From: Pseudomonadota bacterium
Lineage (GTDB): Bacteria; Pseudomonadota; Gammaproteobacteria; Xanthomonadales; Rhodanobacteraceae
Reading direction: 5' to 3'
DNA length: 35,180 nt
NCBI GenBank assembly: GCA_021794575.1
Contig: JAJYQO010000006.1
Span: forward strand, 1 to 35,180
The notes below the pieces were generated by a model. That model was not told where the DNA came from. It did not search any database and worked only from the letters and a program-made list of their open reading frames with translations. A program made the position numbers and the translations under genes. Positions 1 through 8,280 of this stretch are shown piece by piece; the first letter of the stretch is position 1, and every line of letters begins with the position of its first letter.

Positions 1-2691
1 CTCGGCGTGGTCTCGGTGACCGGTTTCGTCAGCAGCATCACCAATTCCACTGCCATCCAGCGCTATTCCAGCGAGATCGTCGAAGCGGTTTCGGCCGAGC
101 AGATCGGCAAGCTGCCCGGCATCAGCATCGCCGACGCGCTGGGCCGCATGCCGGGCCTGGCGGTGCAGACGCTCAACGGCCGTCCGCAGGTGGTGTCGAT
201 CCACGGCTTCGGTCCCGACTTCAGCACTGCGCTGGTCAACGGCAACGAGCAGGTCAGTACCGGCAACAGCCGCGGCGTGCAGTACGACCAATACCCGGCG
301 AGCTGGTTCAACAGCGTGGTGGTGTACCTGACGCCCAAAGCCAGTCTGATGGGTCAGGGCCTGGCGGGCACGGTGGACCTGCGCACCATCCAACCGCTGG
401 ACGAGCCCCATCGTATTGCGGCCTTCACAGCGGGGTATACCTGGAACAGCCAGTCCACGCTGTCACCGGGTTTCAGCAACTCGGGTTACTCGGTCAACGG
501 AATCTGGGCGGATCAGTTTTTCAACAACACCCTCGGCGTGGCACTGGGCGTGGACTTGCTGAAGAGCCCCACCCAGATCGAGCACCAGCAGCCGTGGGGC
601 TATCCCAACGCCAGCAACGGCGGCCCGGTGGTGGTGGGCGGCGACAAGAACTACGGTTTTTCCGATCTGCTGGGACGCACCGGCCTGCTGGGTACCCTGC
701 AGTGGCGTCCTTCGGACAACTTCAGCAGCACCCTGACCACGACCTACGACAACTTCCGTGAGGACCAGCAGGCGAAGGGCATCGAGTTTCCGCTGTTATG
801 GAGTGCAGCGCAGTTGCAGCCGGGTTACACCGTCAATAATGGTTTTGTCACCGGCGGCACTTACAGCAACGTCAAGGCGGTGGTGCGCAACGACTACAAC
901 AGCAATTATGCCAAGGTCTACAACATCGACTGGAACAACAAGTACCGCATCAACGAGGACTGGTCGGCCGATGTCGATGCCAACTACTCGCGCGCCAACC
1001 GTCGCAGCTTTTTGATGGAGTCCTACAGCGGTACCGGTTACTCCACGGCCAACGGCGCCACCGACACCATTGGCTTCAACGAACTGAGCAGTGGTCTGCT
1101 GTATCTCAATCCCACGTTGAACTACGCCTCCAGCCAGTTCGTGCTGACCGATCCGCAGGGCTGGGGTGCCGGCGCCTCTCCGTCGATCGTGCAGGCCGGC
1201 TTCATCAATGCGCCGCGCACCACCGACTACATCGCGGATCTGCGCGCCGGCCTCAAGCGCGATTTCGAGAGCGGCCCGTTCTCCAGCGTGCAATTCGGCA
1301 TCGACCGCAAGACGCGCAACAAGACTTACAACATCGACCAGTATTTCCTGACCCTGCCCAACGGCAGCCAGACCTACACCACCGTGCCGATCGGCGCGCA
1401 GACAGCGCCCATTCCCACGGCGGCGCTGGTCAATGGCGGCAGTTGCGATCCGCTGGCATTCATGGGAGTGGGTCCGCAGGTTTGCTACAACCCGCTGTAC
1501 CTGCTCAACAACGGCTACTACACCGTGTTCCCCACGGCGCTGTCTTCCATCGGGGTGCCGCCCAATTGGAAGGTGCACGAGATCGACACGACGCCCTATG
1601 TCCAGTTCAACCTCGATACGCACGTCGGCTCCATTCCGTTGACCGGCAATTTCGGACTGCAGGTGGCGCATACGCTGCAGGGTGCCGCCGGCCAGCGCGT
1701 GACGCCCAGTAGCGGCACAGGCGGCGCAGGCGCGCAGGTCCAACTGGTGCCGGTTTCCGGCAGCACCAGCTACACGCGCTATCTGCCCAGCATGAACCTG
1801 ATCTTCGGCCTGACCGACAACACCGATCTGCGCGTCAGCGCCGCGCGGGTGATGGCGCGCGCGCGCATGGATCAGATGAATGCCAGCATGAGCATCAATA
1901 CCAACATCACCCAGTTGGCCTCGACCAATCCCAACCAGGCCTACTTCAGCGCGAATGGCGGCAATCCCAAGTTGCTGCCGACTATGGCCGACGACTACAA
2001 CATCAGTCTGGAGCACTACTTCGAAGGCAACCAGGGCTATCTGGCCGCTTCCGCATACTTCCTGAAACTGCACGACTACATCAATCCCAATGCAGCCTAT
2101 CTGGCCGATTTCACCCCATTCATCAGCAGCTATCTCGACGCCGCCCAACAGCAGCAACTCGGCACTCCGCTGGGTATCGTCTCGGGGCCGGTCAACAACG
2201 GCTACGGCAACGTCAAGGGCGCGCAGGCCACGGCCAGCGTTCCGCTGAAGCTGCTGACGCCGATGCTGAATGATTTCGGCGTGATCCTCAGCGCCGACTA
2301 CACCAAGAGCTCGCTGGTCTATGCCGGCAACTCGACGCCGATCACGGTGCCCGGTTTGTCGAAGTGGGTGACCCAGGAAACCGTCTATTTCCAGCATGGC
2401 GGGCTCCAGGCGCGTGTCAGCCGCAGCTTCCGCAGCAGCTTCCTGGGCGAGGTCAGCGGCATCAGTGCGACGCGCATCCTGCAGACCATCCGCGGCGGCA
2501 GTTCCTACGATGCCCAGGTGAGCTACTCGTTCAACAGCGGTCGCTTCAAGGGCATGACGCTGATCCTGCAGGGTTCCAACCTGACCAACAAGCACTTCGT
2601 CACCTATCAGAACAACGATCCGCGCCAGGTGCTGATTTGGGAAAACTACGGTCGTAGCTACGAAGCCCTGCTCTCTTACAAGTTCCAGTGA
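1..2691 (+). CDS. TonB-dependent receptor (5' end outside window), probable maltodextrin/oligosaccharide receptor
   Basis: Outer-membrane active transporter energised by TonB-ExbBD. The frame is open from base 1, so the start codon and signal peptide lie upstream; an in-frame GTG at 7 is not the true start. The first residues (VVSVTGFVSS) resemble the TonB box region of the Xanthomonas/Caulobacter receptor family. A plug domain follows, with IGKLPGISIADALGRMPGL and IHGFG-type motifs, and then about 700 residues of beta-barrel rich in aromatic and Asn/Gly strands. The end SYEALLSYKFQ is a typical barrel closing strand. Only the exported leader and a short N-terminal stretch should be missing. 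The substrate is inferred from the GH13/GH31, sugar transporter and LacI genes downstream; receptors of this family take up maltodextrins in Caulobacter (MalA). A strong terminator follows directly, so the next gene is probably transcribed separately. Confidence 0.92.
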   Translation, partial: LGVVSVTGFVSSITNSTAIQRYSSEIVEAVSAEQIGKLPGISIADALGRMPGLAVQTLNGRPQVVSIHGFGPDFSTALVNGNEQVSTGNSRGVQYDQYPASWFNSVVVYLTPKASLMGQGLAGTVDLRTIQPLDEPHRIAAFTAGYTWNSQSTLSPGFSNSGYSVNGIWADQFFNNTLGVALGVDLLKSPTQIEHQQPWGYPNASNGGPVVVGGDKNYGFSDLLGRTGLLGTLQWRPSDNFSSTLTTTYDNFREDQQAKGIEFPLLWSAAQLQPGYTVNNGFVTGGTYSNVKAVVRNDYNSNYAKVYNIDWNNKYRINEDWSADVDANYSRANRRSFLMESYSGTGYSTANGATDTIGFNELSSGLLYLNPTLNYASSQFVLTDPQGWGAGASPSIVQAGFINAPRTTDYIADLRAGLKRDFESGPFSSVQFGIDRKTRNKTYNIDQYFLTLPNGSQTYTTVPIGAQTAPIPTAALVNGGSCDPLAFMGVGPQVCYNPLYLLNNGYYTVFPTALSSIGVPPNWKVHEIDTTPYVQFNLDTHVGSIPLTGNFGLQVAHTLQGAAGQRVTPSSGTGGAGAQVQLVPVSGSTSYTRYLPSMNLIFGLTDNTDLRVSAARVMARARMDQMNASMSINTNITQLASTNPNQAYFSANGGNPKLLPTMADDYNISLEHYFEGNQGYLAASAYFLKLHDYINPNAAYLADFTPFISSYLDAAQQQQLGTPLGIVSGPVNNGYGNVKGAQATASVPLKLLTPMLNDFGVILSADYTKSSLVYAGNSTPITVPGLSKWVTQETVYFQHGGLQARVSRSFRSSFLGEVSGISATRILQTIRGGSSYDAQVSYSFNSGRFKGMTLILQGSNLTNKHFVTYQNNDPRQVLIWENYGRSYEALLSYKFQ

Positions 2692-2711
2692 TTTGCGTGT
2701 GCTTGGGCAAC

Positions 2712-2743
2712 GCCCCGCCGCCTCCGCGGCGGGGCATTTTTTT
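2712..2743 (+). terminator. Rho-independent terminator after the TonB-dependent receptor
   Basis: A perfect 10-bp G+C stem (2712-2721 with 2726-2735) with a four-base loop CTCC is followed by A and seven T. It lies 20 bases after the receptor stop codon and separates the receptor from the halogenase gene that starts 54 bases later. Confidence 0.92.
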
Positions 2744-2797
2744 AGCTGCGGCGCGCCGAGCAACACGTAGCATAGGCAGCTGTGACGGCAGAGGGCG

Positions 2798-4309
2798 ATG
2801 GACGGACAGCGTCTCCACGACATCGTGATCGTCGGCGGCGGCACCGCGGGCTGGATGGCCGCCGCGCTGCTGGCGCGCGCGCTGGGCCGCGCGGTGTCGA
2901 TCACGCTGGTTGAATCGGAGGAGATCGGCACGATCGGCGTGGGCGAAGCCACCATCCCGCAGATCCGCCACATCAATGCCTTCCTCGGGCTGGACGAAGA
3001 CGCGGTGATGCGCGCCGCGCGCGCCACCTTCAAGCTGGGCATCCAGTTCAACGACTGGCTGCGGCCCGGACACTCCTACATCCATGCTTTCAGCGACATC
3101 GGGCTGCCGCAGGGCGGCGTGCCGTTCCAGCACTACTGGCTGCGCGAGCGCGTGCAGGGCGGACAGCATCCGCTGTGGGCCTATTCGCTCAACGCGCAAG
3201 CGGCGGCAGCGGAGCGCATGGCGCGCATGGAACAGGTCGGCAGCAGCCCGCTGACCGGCATGCGCTGGGCCTACCACTTCGATGCCGGCCTGTATGCGCA
3301 GCACCTGCGCAAGGTGGCCGAGGGCCTGGGTGTGCGCCGTGAGGAAGGCCGCATCGTGGATGTGGAACTGCGCGGCGAGGACGGCTTCATCGCGGCAGTG
3401 AAGCTGGCGCGCGGCGCGCGCATCGCCGGCGAGCTGTTCATCGACTGCTCCGGCTTCCGCGCGCTGCTGATCGAGGGTGCCCTGCACGCCGGCTACGACG
3501 ACTGGCGGCACTGGCTGCCCTGCGACCGCGCGCTGGCGGTGCCCAGCGCGCGCGTCGAGCCGATGCGTCCCTACACGCAGGCCAGCGCGCGCGGCGCCGG
3601 CTGGCAGTGGCGCATTCCGCTGCAGCACCGCACCGGCAACGGCCACGTGTACTGCAGCGAGTTCATCGGCGACGACGAGGCCGCGGCGATTCTGCTGGCT
3701 AACCTCGAAGGCGAGGCGCTGGCCGCGCCGCGGCCGTTGCGCTTCACCGCCGGCATGCGCCGCCAGGTGTGGTCGAAAAACTGCGTGGCGCTGGGTCTGG
3801 CTGCGGGCTTCATGGAGCCCCTGGAGTCCACCACCATCCACCTGGTGCAGTCGGGCGTCGACCGTCTGCTGAAACTGTTCCCGGATGCGCGTTTCGAGCC
3901 CGCCGTGCGCGACGCGTTCAACCGGCAGACGCGCTTCGAGTACGAGCGCATCCGCGATTTCCTGATCCTGCACTACACCGCCAGCGAGCGCCGCGACACG
4001 CCGTTCTGGCGCCACTGCGCGGCCATCGCGCGGCCCGAGGGCCTGCAACAGAAGATCGAGGTGTTCCGCGCCTGCGGGCAGATCTTCCGCGACGGCGAGG
4101 AGCTGTTCACCGAGGTGGGCTGGCTGCAGGTGCTGCTGGGGCAGGGTGTCGAACCGCAGGCCTACCACCGCTTGGCCGATGCGCTGCAGCCCACGCAGTT
4201 CCGTGAGTTCATGGGCAACCTGCGCACGCTGATCCAGCGCGCGGTGGCCGGCATGCCCGGGCACGCCGACTTCGTCGCCCAGCATTGCAAGGCGGCGGCT
4301 ACGACCTGA
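2798..4309 (+). CDS. Flavin-dependent tryptophan halogenase family protein (first copy)
   Basis: A 503-residue flavoprotein of the tryptophan halogenase family. These enzymes use FADH2, O2 and halide to make hypohalous acid, which is delivered to an aromatic substrate through a lysine. The sequence shows the dinucleotide-binding motif GGGTAG (13-18), the catalytic lysine in FKLGIQF at K79 (same number as in PrnA), the halogenase hallmark WQWRIP (269-274), and PLES (341-344), whose Glu matches the substrate-positioning Glu of PrnA. All key residues are intact, so it is probably active, but the substrate cannot be read from sequence. No flavin reductase is visible nearby. Relatives beside TonB receptors in Xanthomonas and in metagenomes (BrvH) brominate free indole in vitro. 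ATG at 2798 has GAGG upstream. Converges on the DUF1801 gene. Confidence 0.9.
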   Translation: MDGQRLHDIVIVGGGTAGWMAAALLARALGRAVSITLVESEEIGTIGVGEATIPQIRHINAFLGLDEDAVMRAARATFKLGIQFNDWLRPGHSYIHAFSDIGLPQGGVPFQHYWLRERVQGGQHPLWAYSLNAQAAAAERMARMEQVGSSPLTGMRWAYHFDAGLYAQHLRKVAEGLGVRREEGRIVDVELRGEDGFIAAVKLARGARIAGELFIDCSGFRALLIEGALHAGYDDWRHWLPCDRALAVPSARVEPMRPYTQASARGAGWQWRIPLQHRTGNGHVYCSEFIGDDEAAAILLANLEGEALAAPRPLRFTAGMRRQVWSKNCVALGLAAGFMEPLESTTIHLVQSGVDRLLKLFPDARFEPAVRDAFNRQTRFEYERIRDFLILHYTASERRDTPFWRHCAAIARPEGLQQKIEVFRACGQIFRDGEELFTEVGWLQVLLGQGVEPQAYHRLADALQPTQFREFMGNLRTLIQRAVAGMPGHADFVAQHCKAAATT

Positions 4310-4355
4310 TCGGCGGTACGGGGCCGGCGGCGAAGGCTTCGGACGGAGCTGCGGC

Positions 4356-4868
4356 TCAGCTCACCGCCTTCCTCACGAGTGCACTGATTCTCGCCTCCTC
4401 GGAGGCGGTCAACGCCTGCAGCGCATAGGCAGTCGGCCACATGGCGCCATCGTCGAGTCTCGCCTCGTGCATGAAACCCAACGTCGCATACCTCGTCTTG
4501 AACTTTTGCGCACATTGGAAGAAGCAGACGACTTTGCCGTCGCTGGTGTACGCGGGCATGCCGTACCAGAGCCTGGGCGAGAGAGCCGGTGCACTGGTCC
4601 TGATGATTGCGTGGATTCGTTTGCCAAGGGTGCGGTCCGGTTCCGGCATTGCGGCGATCTTCGCGAGCACGGCGCTTTCCCCGTCCTCTTCGCCCACACG
4701 TCGGTCACGGCGCGCGGCTGCCCGCAATTCCTTGGCGCGCTCTTTCATCGCGATCCGTTCCGCGTCCGTGAATCCCCTTGACTTCGATGCGATCGCAGCA
4801 GCGCGTTTGGCAGACCTCCCGGTGCTCTTCGTCGGAGCGATTGCACCCGATGTCTTCTTCTCTGACAT
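4356..4868 (-). CDS. DUF1801 domain protein with basic N-terminal tail
   Basis: A 170-residue soluble protein. The first 65 or so residues are Lys/Arg/Ala-rich and look disordered ([17 protein letters not shown]). Residues about 85-165 match the DUF1801/YdhG-like fold, including the conserved [19 protein letters not shown] segment. The biochemical function of this family is poorly defined; some members are called iron-chaperone-like. The start at 4868 is chosen over an upstream ATG at 4898 because GGAGAC lies at correct spacing before it. The basic tail could bind nucleic acid (inference). It converges on the first halogenase with a 46-base gap that holds no convincing terminator. Confidence 0.8.
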   Translation of the reverse strand: MSEKKTSGAIAPTKSTGRSAKRAAAIASKSRGFTDAERIAMKERAKELRAAARRDRRVGEEDGESAVLAKIAAMPEPDRTLGKRIHAIIRTSAPALSPRLWYGMPAYTSDGKVVCFFQCAQKFKTRYATLGFMHEARLDDGAMWPTAYALQALTASEEARISALVRKAVS

Positions 4869-4959
4869 CAGCGTCTCCTTTCCGCCATGTCTGCCCACCC
4901 GATGCCGTAGCCAAGTGGCTTAAGCGAACTGCCTGCCAGGCGCCGACCACCTGGCCTGC

Positions 4960-5253
4960 TCAAAGATGGAAGTAATAGACCGGTGCAAGCGCCACAAGAA
5001 CGGCCACTGTCTGCAGCGCCAGAATCGGCAGCGAGCTGCGCAGTGCCCGTGGCAGCCACTTGGCGGCAAAGAATGCGACAACCGGAATCTGCGCGACGAT
5101 GAGGATTTGGAACAGGTGTGCGGCTATGCCTTCGTCCGCCCCGGGAATCGCGCCGTAGAACGCGACGCGGCCGAGCACCAGCGTGAGGGCAGCGAGCGAC
5201 ATGGCCAATGGCAGGAACGCGCTTGGGCGCTTAGCAACGGTCATGAAAGCCAT
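4960..5253 (-). CDS. Small membrane protein with three predicted helices, unknown function
   Basis: About 97 residues with three hydrophobic segments: FLPLAMSLAALTLVLGRVAFY, then a segment around HLFQILIVAQIPVVAFF, and LPILALQTVAVLVALAPVYYF at the C-terminus. I do not recognise a family. The open frame runs further upstream, but a strong Shine-Dalgarno GAGGAGG lies 6 bases before the ATG at 5253 (3 bases before another at 5256), so I start there. It lies 94 bases downstream of the second halogenase on the same strand and may be the tail of that operon. Being entirely membrane, it could be an accessory subunit or a stress-related inner-membrane protein; the sequence does not decide. Confidence 0.65.
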   Translation of the reverse strand: MAFMTVAKRPSAFLPLAMSLAALTLVLGRVAFYGAIPGADEGIAAHLFQILIVAQIPVVAFFAAKWLPRALRSSLPILALQTVAVLVALAPVYYFHL

Positions 5254-5347
5254 CATGGGCCTCCTCGGTCCGAAACGAACCCAGCCAGCAGCGGTCGCCA
5301 AGTGTGACCCGCAGAGTATGGCTCGGCATGGCGTGTAGTGCGAACGG

Positions 5348-6880
5348 TTACGACCGCGCCCGGCAATGGCGCTCGATGTACTGCCGGTGCGTGGGCATGG
5401 CCTGTACGGCTTCGGCGATGACGCGGCGCAGGCTGCCGAGCAGGCGCGGCGCATCGACGTCGCTGCGCAGGTCGACCAGCGGATCGTAGCGCTCGGGCCA
5501 GACTTCCTGGCCGGTGAGCACCGCCAGCCAGTTCGGGTTCTGGAACAGCTCCAGGCTCTCGGCGACGAGGCGGCCGTGGCGGCGGAAATGGTCGATCTTG
5601 TATTGCAGCGTGTCCGGGATCGGCATCGCGCCGGTGTAACGCCACAGCGGCGCGTCGTCGCGCCGGGTGGCGTGGTAGTGCAGGATCAGGAAATCACGGA
5701 TGCGCTCGTATTCCGCATGCGTGATGCGGTTGAATTCCTGCGCCGTGATCGGGTCGAAGTCGCGATCCGGAAACAGCGCCAGTAGGCGGGTGATCGCCGA
5801 CTGGATCAGGTGGATGCTGGTCGATTCCAGCGGCTCCATGAAGCCCGCGGCCAGGCCGATGGCGACGCAGTTGCGGTTCCAAAACTGCCGGCGTCGCCCG
5901 GCGGTGAAACGCAGGAACCGGGGTTCGGCCAGCGGCGTGCCCTCGAGGTGGTCGAGCAGCACCTGCGCAGCCTCGTCGTCGCCGATGAACCGGCTGCAGT
6001 AGACGTGGCCGTTGCCCATGCGGTGCTGCAGCGGGATGCGCCACTGCCAGCCGGCCGCGTGCGCGGTGGCGCGGGTGTACGGGGTGGGGTCGCAGCCGTG
6101 CGTGCACGGTACGGCCACCGCGCGGTCGCAGGGCAGCCAGTGCTGCCAGTCTTCGTAGCCGGTCTGCAGCGCGCCTTCGATCAGCAGGCCGCGAAAGCCC
6201 GAGCAGTCGATGAACAGGTCGCCCTCCAGCACGGCACCACCAGCGAGCGTCACGCTCCGGATGAAGCCGTCGTCGGCGCGCAGAGACACATCGACGACCT
6301 TGCCTTCGGTGCGCAGCACGCCGCGTTGTTCGGCATAAGCGCGCAAGTATTTCGCATACAGCGCGGCGTCGAAGTGGTAGGCGTAATCGTAGGTCGATTG
6401 CACGCGCTGGCGGTCGGCCAGCGGCCGATCGAACTTGCCGTTGCGCGCCGCCACCCAGGCCATCGCGTAATCCTGCAGCGGCGTGGTGTCGCCGCGCGCA
6501 CGCTCGCGCAGCCAGTAGTGATGCAGCGGCACGGCGTCGAACTCGACGCCGATCTGACCGAACGGATGGAAGTAGCGCTGCTGCAGGCGCGTCCAGTCGA
6601 CGAATTCGATGCCCAGCTTGTAGCTGCCTTGTGTGTAGGCCAGGAACTCGTACTCGTCCAGTCCCAGCATCTGGTTGAAGCGTTTGATCGGCGGGATGGT
6701 GGCCTCGCCCACGCCGATGCTGCCGATCTCCTCCGACTCGACCAGCGTGATCGGGCAGCCGCCCGCGCTGGCGTGCACCAGCGCGGCGGCCGCCATCCAG
6801 CCCGCCGTTCCGCCGCCGACGATGACGATGCGGCGCAGGCTGCGCGGACCGCCGCCGGATGCGCGCGTGAGTTCAGCCAT
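5348..6880 (-). CDS. Flavin-dependent tryptophan halogenase family protein (second copy)
   Basis: A 510-residue paralogue of the halogenase at 2798-4309, alike over the full length. It has GGGTAG (22-27), the catalytic lysine in YKLGIEF (K88), WQWRIP (278-283) and PLES with the conserved Glu (E352), so the active site is complete. The ATG at 6880 is preferred over a GTG at 6904 because it overlaps the stop codon of the antiporter gene upstream (ATGGCTGA), a coupling arrangement, and GGAG lies 9 bases before it. The differences from copy 1 are concentrated in the substrate-facing middle part (residues 92-170), suggesting a different substrate or a partner enzyme. The substrate is unknown; the family name should not be read as proof of tryptophan use. 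Confidence 0.9.
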   Translation of the reverse strand: MAELTRASGGGPRSLRRIVIVGGGTAGWMAAAALVHASAGGCPITLVESEEIGSIGVGEATIPPIKRFNQMLGLDEYEFLAYTQGSYKLGIEFVDWTRLQQRYFHPFGQIGVEFDAVPLHHYWLRERARGDTTPLQDYAMAWVAARNGKFDRPLADRQRVQSTYDYAYHFDAALYAKYLRAYAEQRGVLRTEGKVVDVSLRADDGFIRSVTLAGGAVLEGDLFIDCSGFRGLLIEGALQTGYEDWQHWLPCDRAVAVPCTHGCDPTPYTRATAHAAGWQWRIPLQHRMGNGHVYCSRFIGDDEAAQVLLDHLEGTPLAEPRFLRFTAGRRRQFWNRNCVAIGLAAGFMEPLESTSIHLIQSAITRLLALFPDRDFDPITAQEFNRITHAEYERIRDFLILHYHATRRDDAPLWRYTGAMPIPDTLQYKIDHFRRHGRLVAESLELFQNPNWLAVLTGQEVWPERYDPLVDLRSDVDAPRLLGSLRRVIAEAVQAMPTHRQYIERHCRARS

Positions 6881-8072
6881 GCTGCGCGGCTCCGCTGGCG
6901 GCACGCAGCCGCGGCGCCACCATCGGCACGGTAAGCATGGTGCTGACCACGGCCATCAACAGCAGCGCGGTGAAGGTATCGCTGCTGATCAGGCCGCGGT
7001 CGAGCAGGATGTTGACGTAGATGATCATGATCAGCGCCTTGGTCTGCAGCAGCCAGCCGATGCGCCAGGCATCGCCCTTGGTCCAGCCCAGCAGGCGCCC
7101 GGCCAGAGCCACGCCGGCCAGCTTGCCGGCGATCTCCGCCAGCAGCAGCAGCGCGGCGGCGCCGAGCACGGCCAGGCCACCCAGCGACCAGCCGGTACGC
7201 AGCCCGGTGGACAGGAAAAACACCGGCATCAGCACCAGCAGCACGTTCTCGCGCAGCCCGTCCAGTTGCTTGCCGTCGAACCAGTCGCGATCGATCACCA
7301 TGCCGGCCAGGAACGAGCCGACCATGAAATGCAGGCCCGAATGATCGGCCGCGAACGCCACCAGCGCCAGCCACACCAGCGCCACGTACCAGCGATCGGC
7401 CGCGGGCAGCGCGCGCAGCAGGCGGCGGAACAGCCAGGCGGCGGGGAAGAACAGCAACAGGAACGTCAGTTGCAGACCGATGCGGTGCCAGTCCAGCAGG
7501 ATCAACGCCAGCACCGCCCAGATCGCCACGTCGTCCAAGCTGGCGTAACGCAGTACGCGCTGTCCGAACGGCGTGCGCAGGATGGCCAGTTTGTCCATCA
7601 GCAGCACCAGGATCGGCAGGGCGGTGACCGCGCAGGCCATGCCCACGCCCAGTACGAACTGCCAGTCGTCGCCGCGCGGGCCGATCCAGCCGCCGCGCCA
7701 GGCCAGCATGCCTGCCGCCGCCGCGGCACCGAACAGCAGCGGCGTGCCCAGCGCCAGCGCCGCCGTGGTGCCGCATTCGCGGCGCTGGCGCCAGACTTCC
7801 TTCAGGTCCAGTTCGATGCCGGCGATCCACACGAACAGCATCACGCCCCACCAGGCCACGCCGTTGAGCGCCTGCACCACGCGCGGTTCGAAAACGGCGT
7901 GGTAGCAGGCGGGAAACGCCGCACCCAGCAAGCCCGGCCCCAGCACGATGCCGGTGATGATCTGCACCACTACCAGCGGCGCCCAGTAGTCGGTGCGGCC
8001 CAGCCGCCAGATCGCATAGGGCAGTCCGAAAATGATCGCCAGCGCGATCAGAAAGCGTTCGGTATCGGTCAT
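6873..8072 (-). CDS. CPA2-family cation/proton antiporter
   Basis: A 399-residue inner-membrane protein with about 12 hydrophobic segments, matching the membrane domain of Kef/NapA-type monovalent cation:proton antiporters. The conserved AGIELDL segment (84-90) and the paired acidic motif SLDDVAIW (D180-D181) are present. Two adjacent Asp in this position are typical of electrogenic Na+/H+ exchangers of the CPA2 group. There is no cytosolic RCK/TrkA-N domain, so it is a short form. The open frame extends far upstream, but the upstream residues are low-complexity and the [11 protein letters not shown] start at 8072 gives a normal N-terminus; the ribosome site is weak. It shares an operon and an 8-base overlap with the downstream halogenase and is divergent from the GH13-GH31 gene. 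Confidence 0.88.
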   Translation of the reverse strand: MTDTERFLIALAIIFGLPYAIWRLGRTDYWAPLVVVQIITGIVLGPGLLGAAFPACYHAVFEPRVVQALNGVAWWGVMLFVWIAGIELDLKEVWRQRRECGTTAALALGTPLLFGAAAAAGMLAWRGGWIGPRGDDWQFVLGVGMACAVTALPILVLLMDKLAILRTPFGQRVLRYASLDDVAIWAVLALILLDWHRIGLQLTFLLLFFPAAWLFRRLLRALPAADRWYVALVWLALVAFAADHSGLHFMVGSFLAGMVIDRDWFDGKQLDGLRENVLLVLMPVFFLSTGLRTGWSLGGLAVLGAAALLLLAEIAGKLAGVALAGRLLGWTKGDAWRIGWLLQTKALIMIIYVNILLDRGLISSDTFTALLLMAVVSTMLTVPMVAPRLRAASGAAQHG

Positions 8073-8186
8073 CGCGATGGGCGTTGTGTAGTGCGTGCCG
8101 CAGCCTAACCTGAAAACGGCGTTCACGGCTTCGCCGATGCGTGCCGCAGCAGCCGCGCGCGCGGGACATCGCACGGATTCGATGCA

Positions 8187-8200
8187 TGAATACGTATGCA
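8187..8200. promoter_or_regulatory. Candidate LacI-family operator
   Basis: TGAATACGTATGCA is a 14-base palindrome with one mismatched pair and a central CG, the usual architecture of LacI-family operators. It lies in the 208-base divergent gap between the antiporter and the GH13-GH31 gene, 80 bases before the latter's ATG. The regulator would be the LacI-type protein at 15935-17044. The match is by shape only; no second copy is visible in the window. Confidence 0.4.
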
Positions 8201-8280
8201 CACGCACCCGGCACTGCCGCCGCGGCCTACCATCACGACAAGTGCCCGCGACGACGGGTCGCCACGAGGGAATTGCCGAA

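Noticed and set aside
2744-2797. Separate promoter for the first halogenase
   Set aside because: A TAGCAT at 2768 could be a -10 box, but no fitting -35 is present; too weak to list.
796-3051. Long minus-strand open frame opposite the TonB receptor
   Set aside because: It is the complement of a clear receptor gene in GC-rich DNA, has low-complexity Arg/Ala/His/Gln content and no family motif. The same reasoning removes the long frames opposite the first halogenase, the GH13-GH31 gene and the six-hairpin gene.
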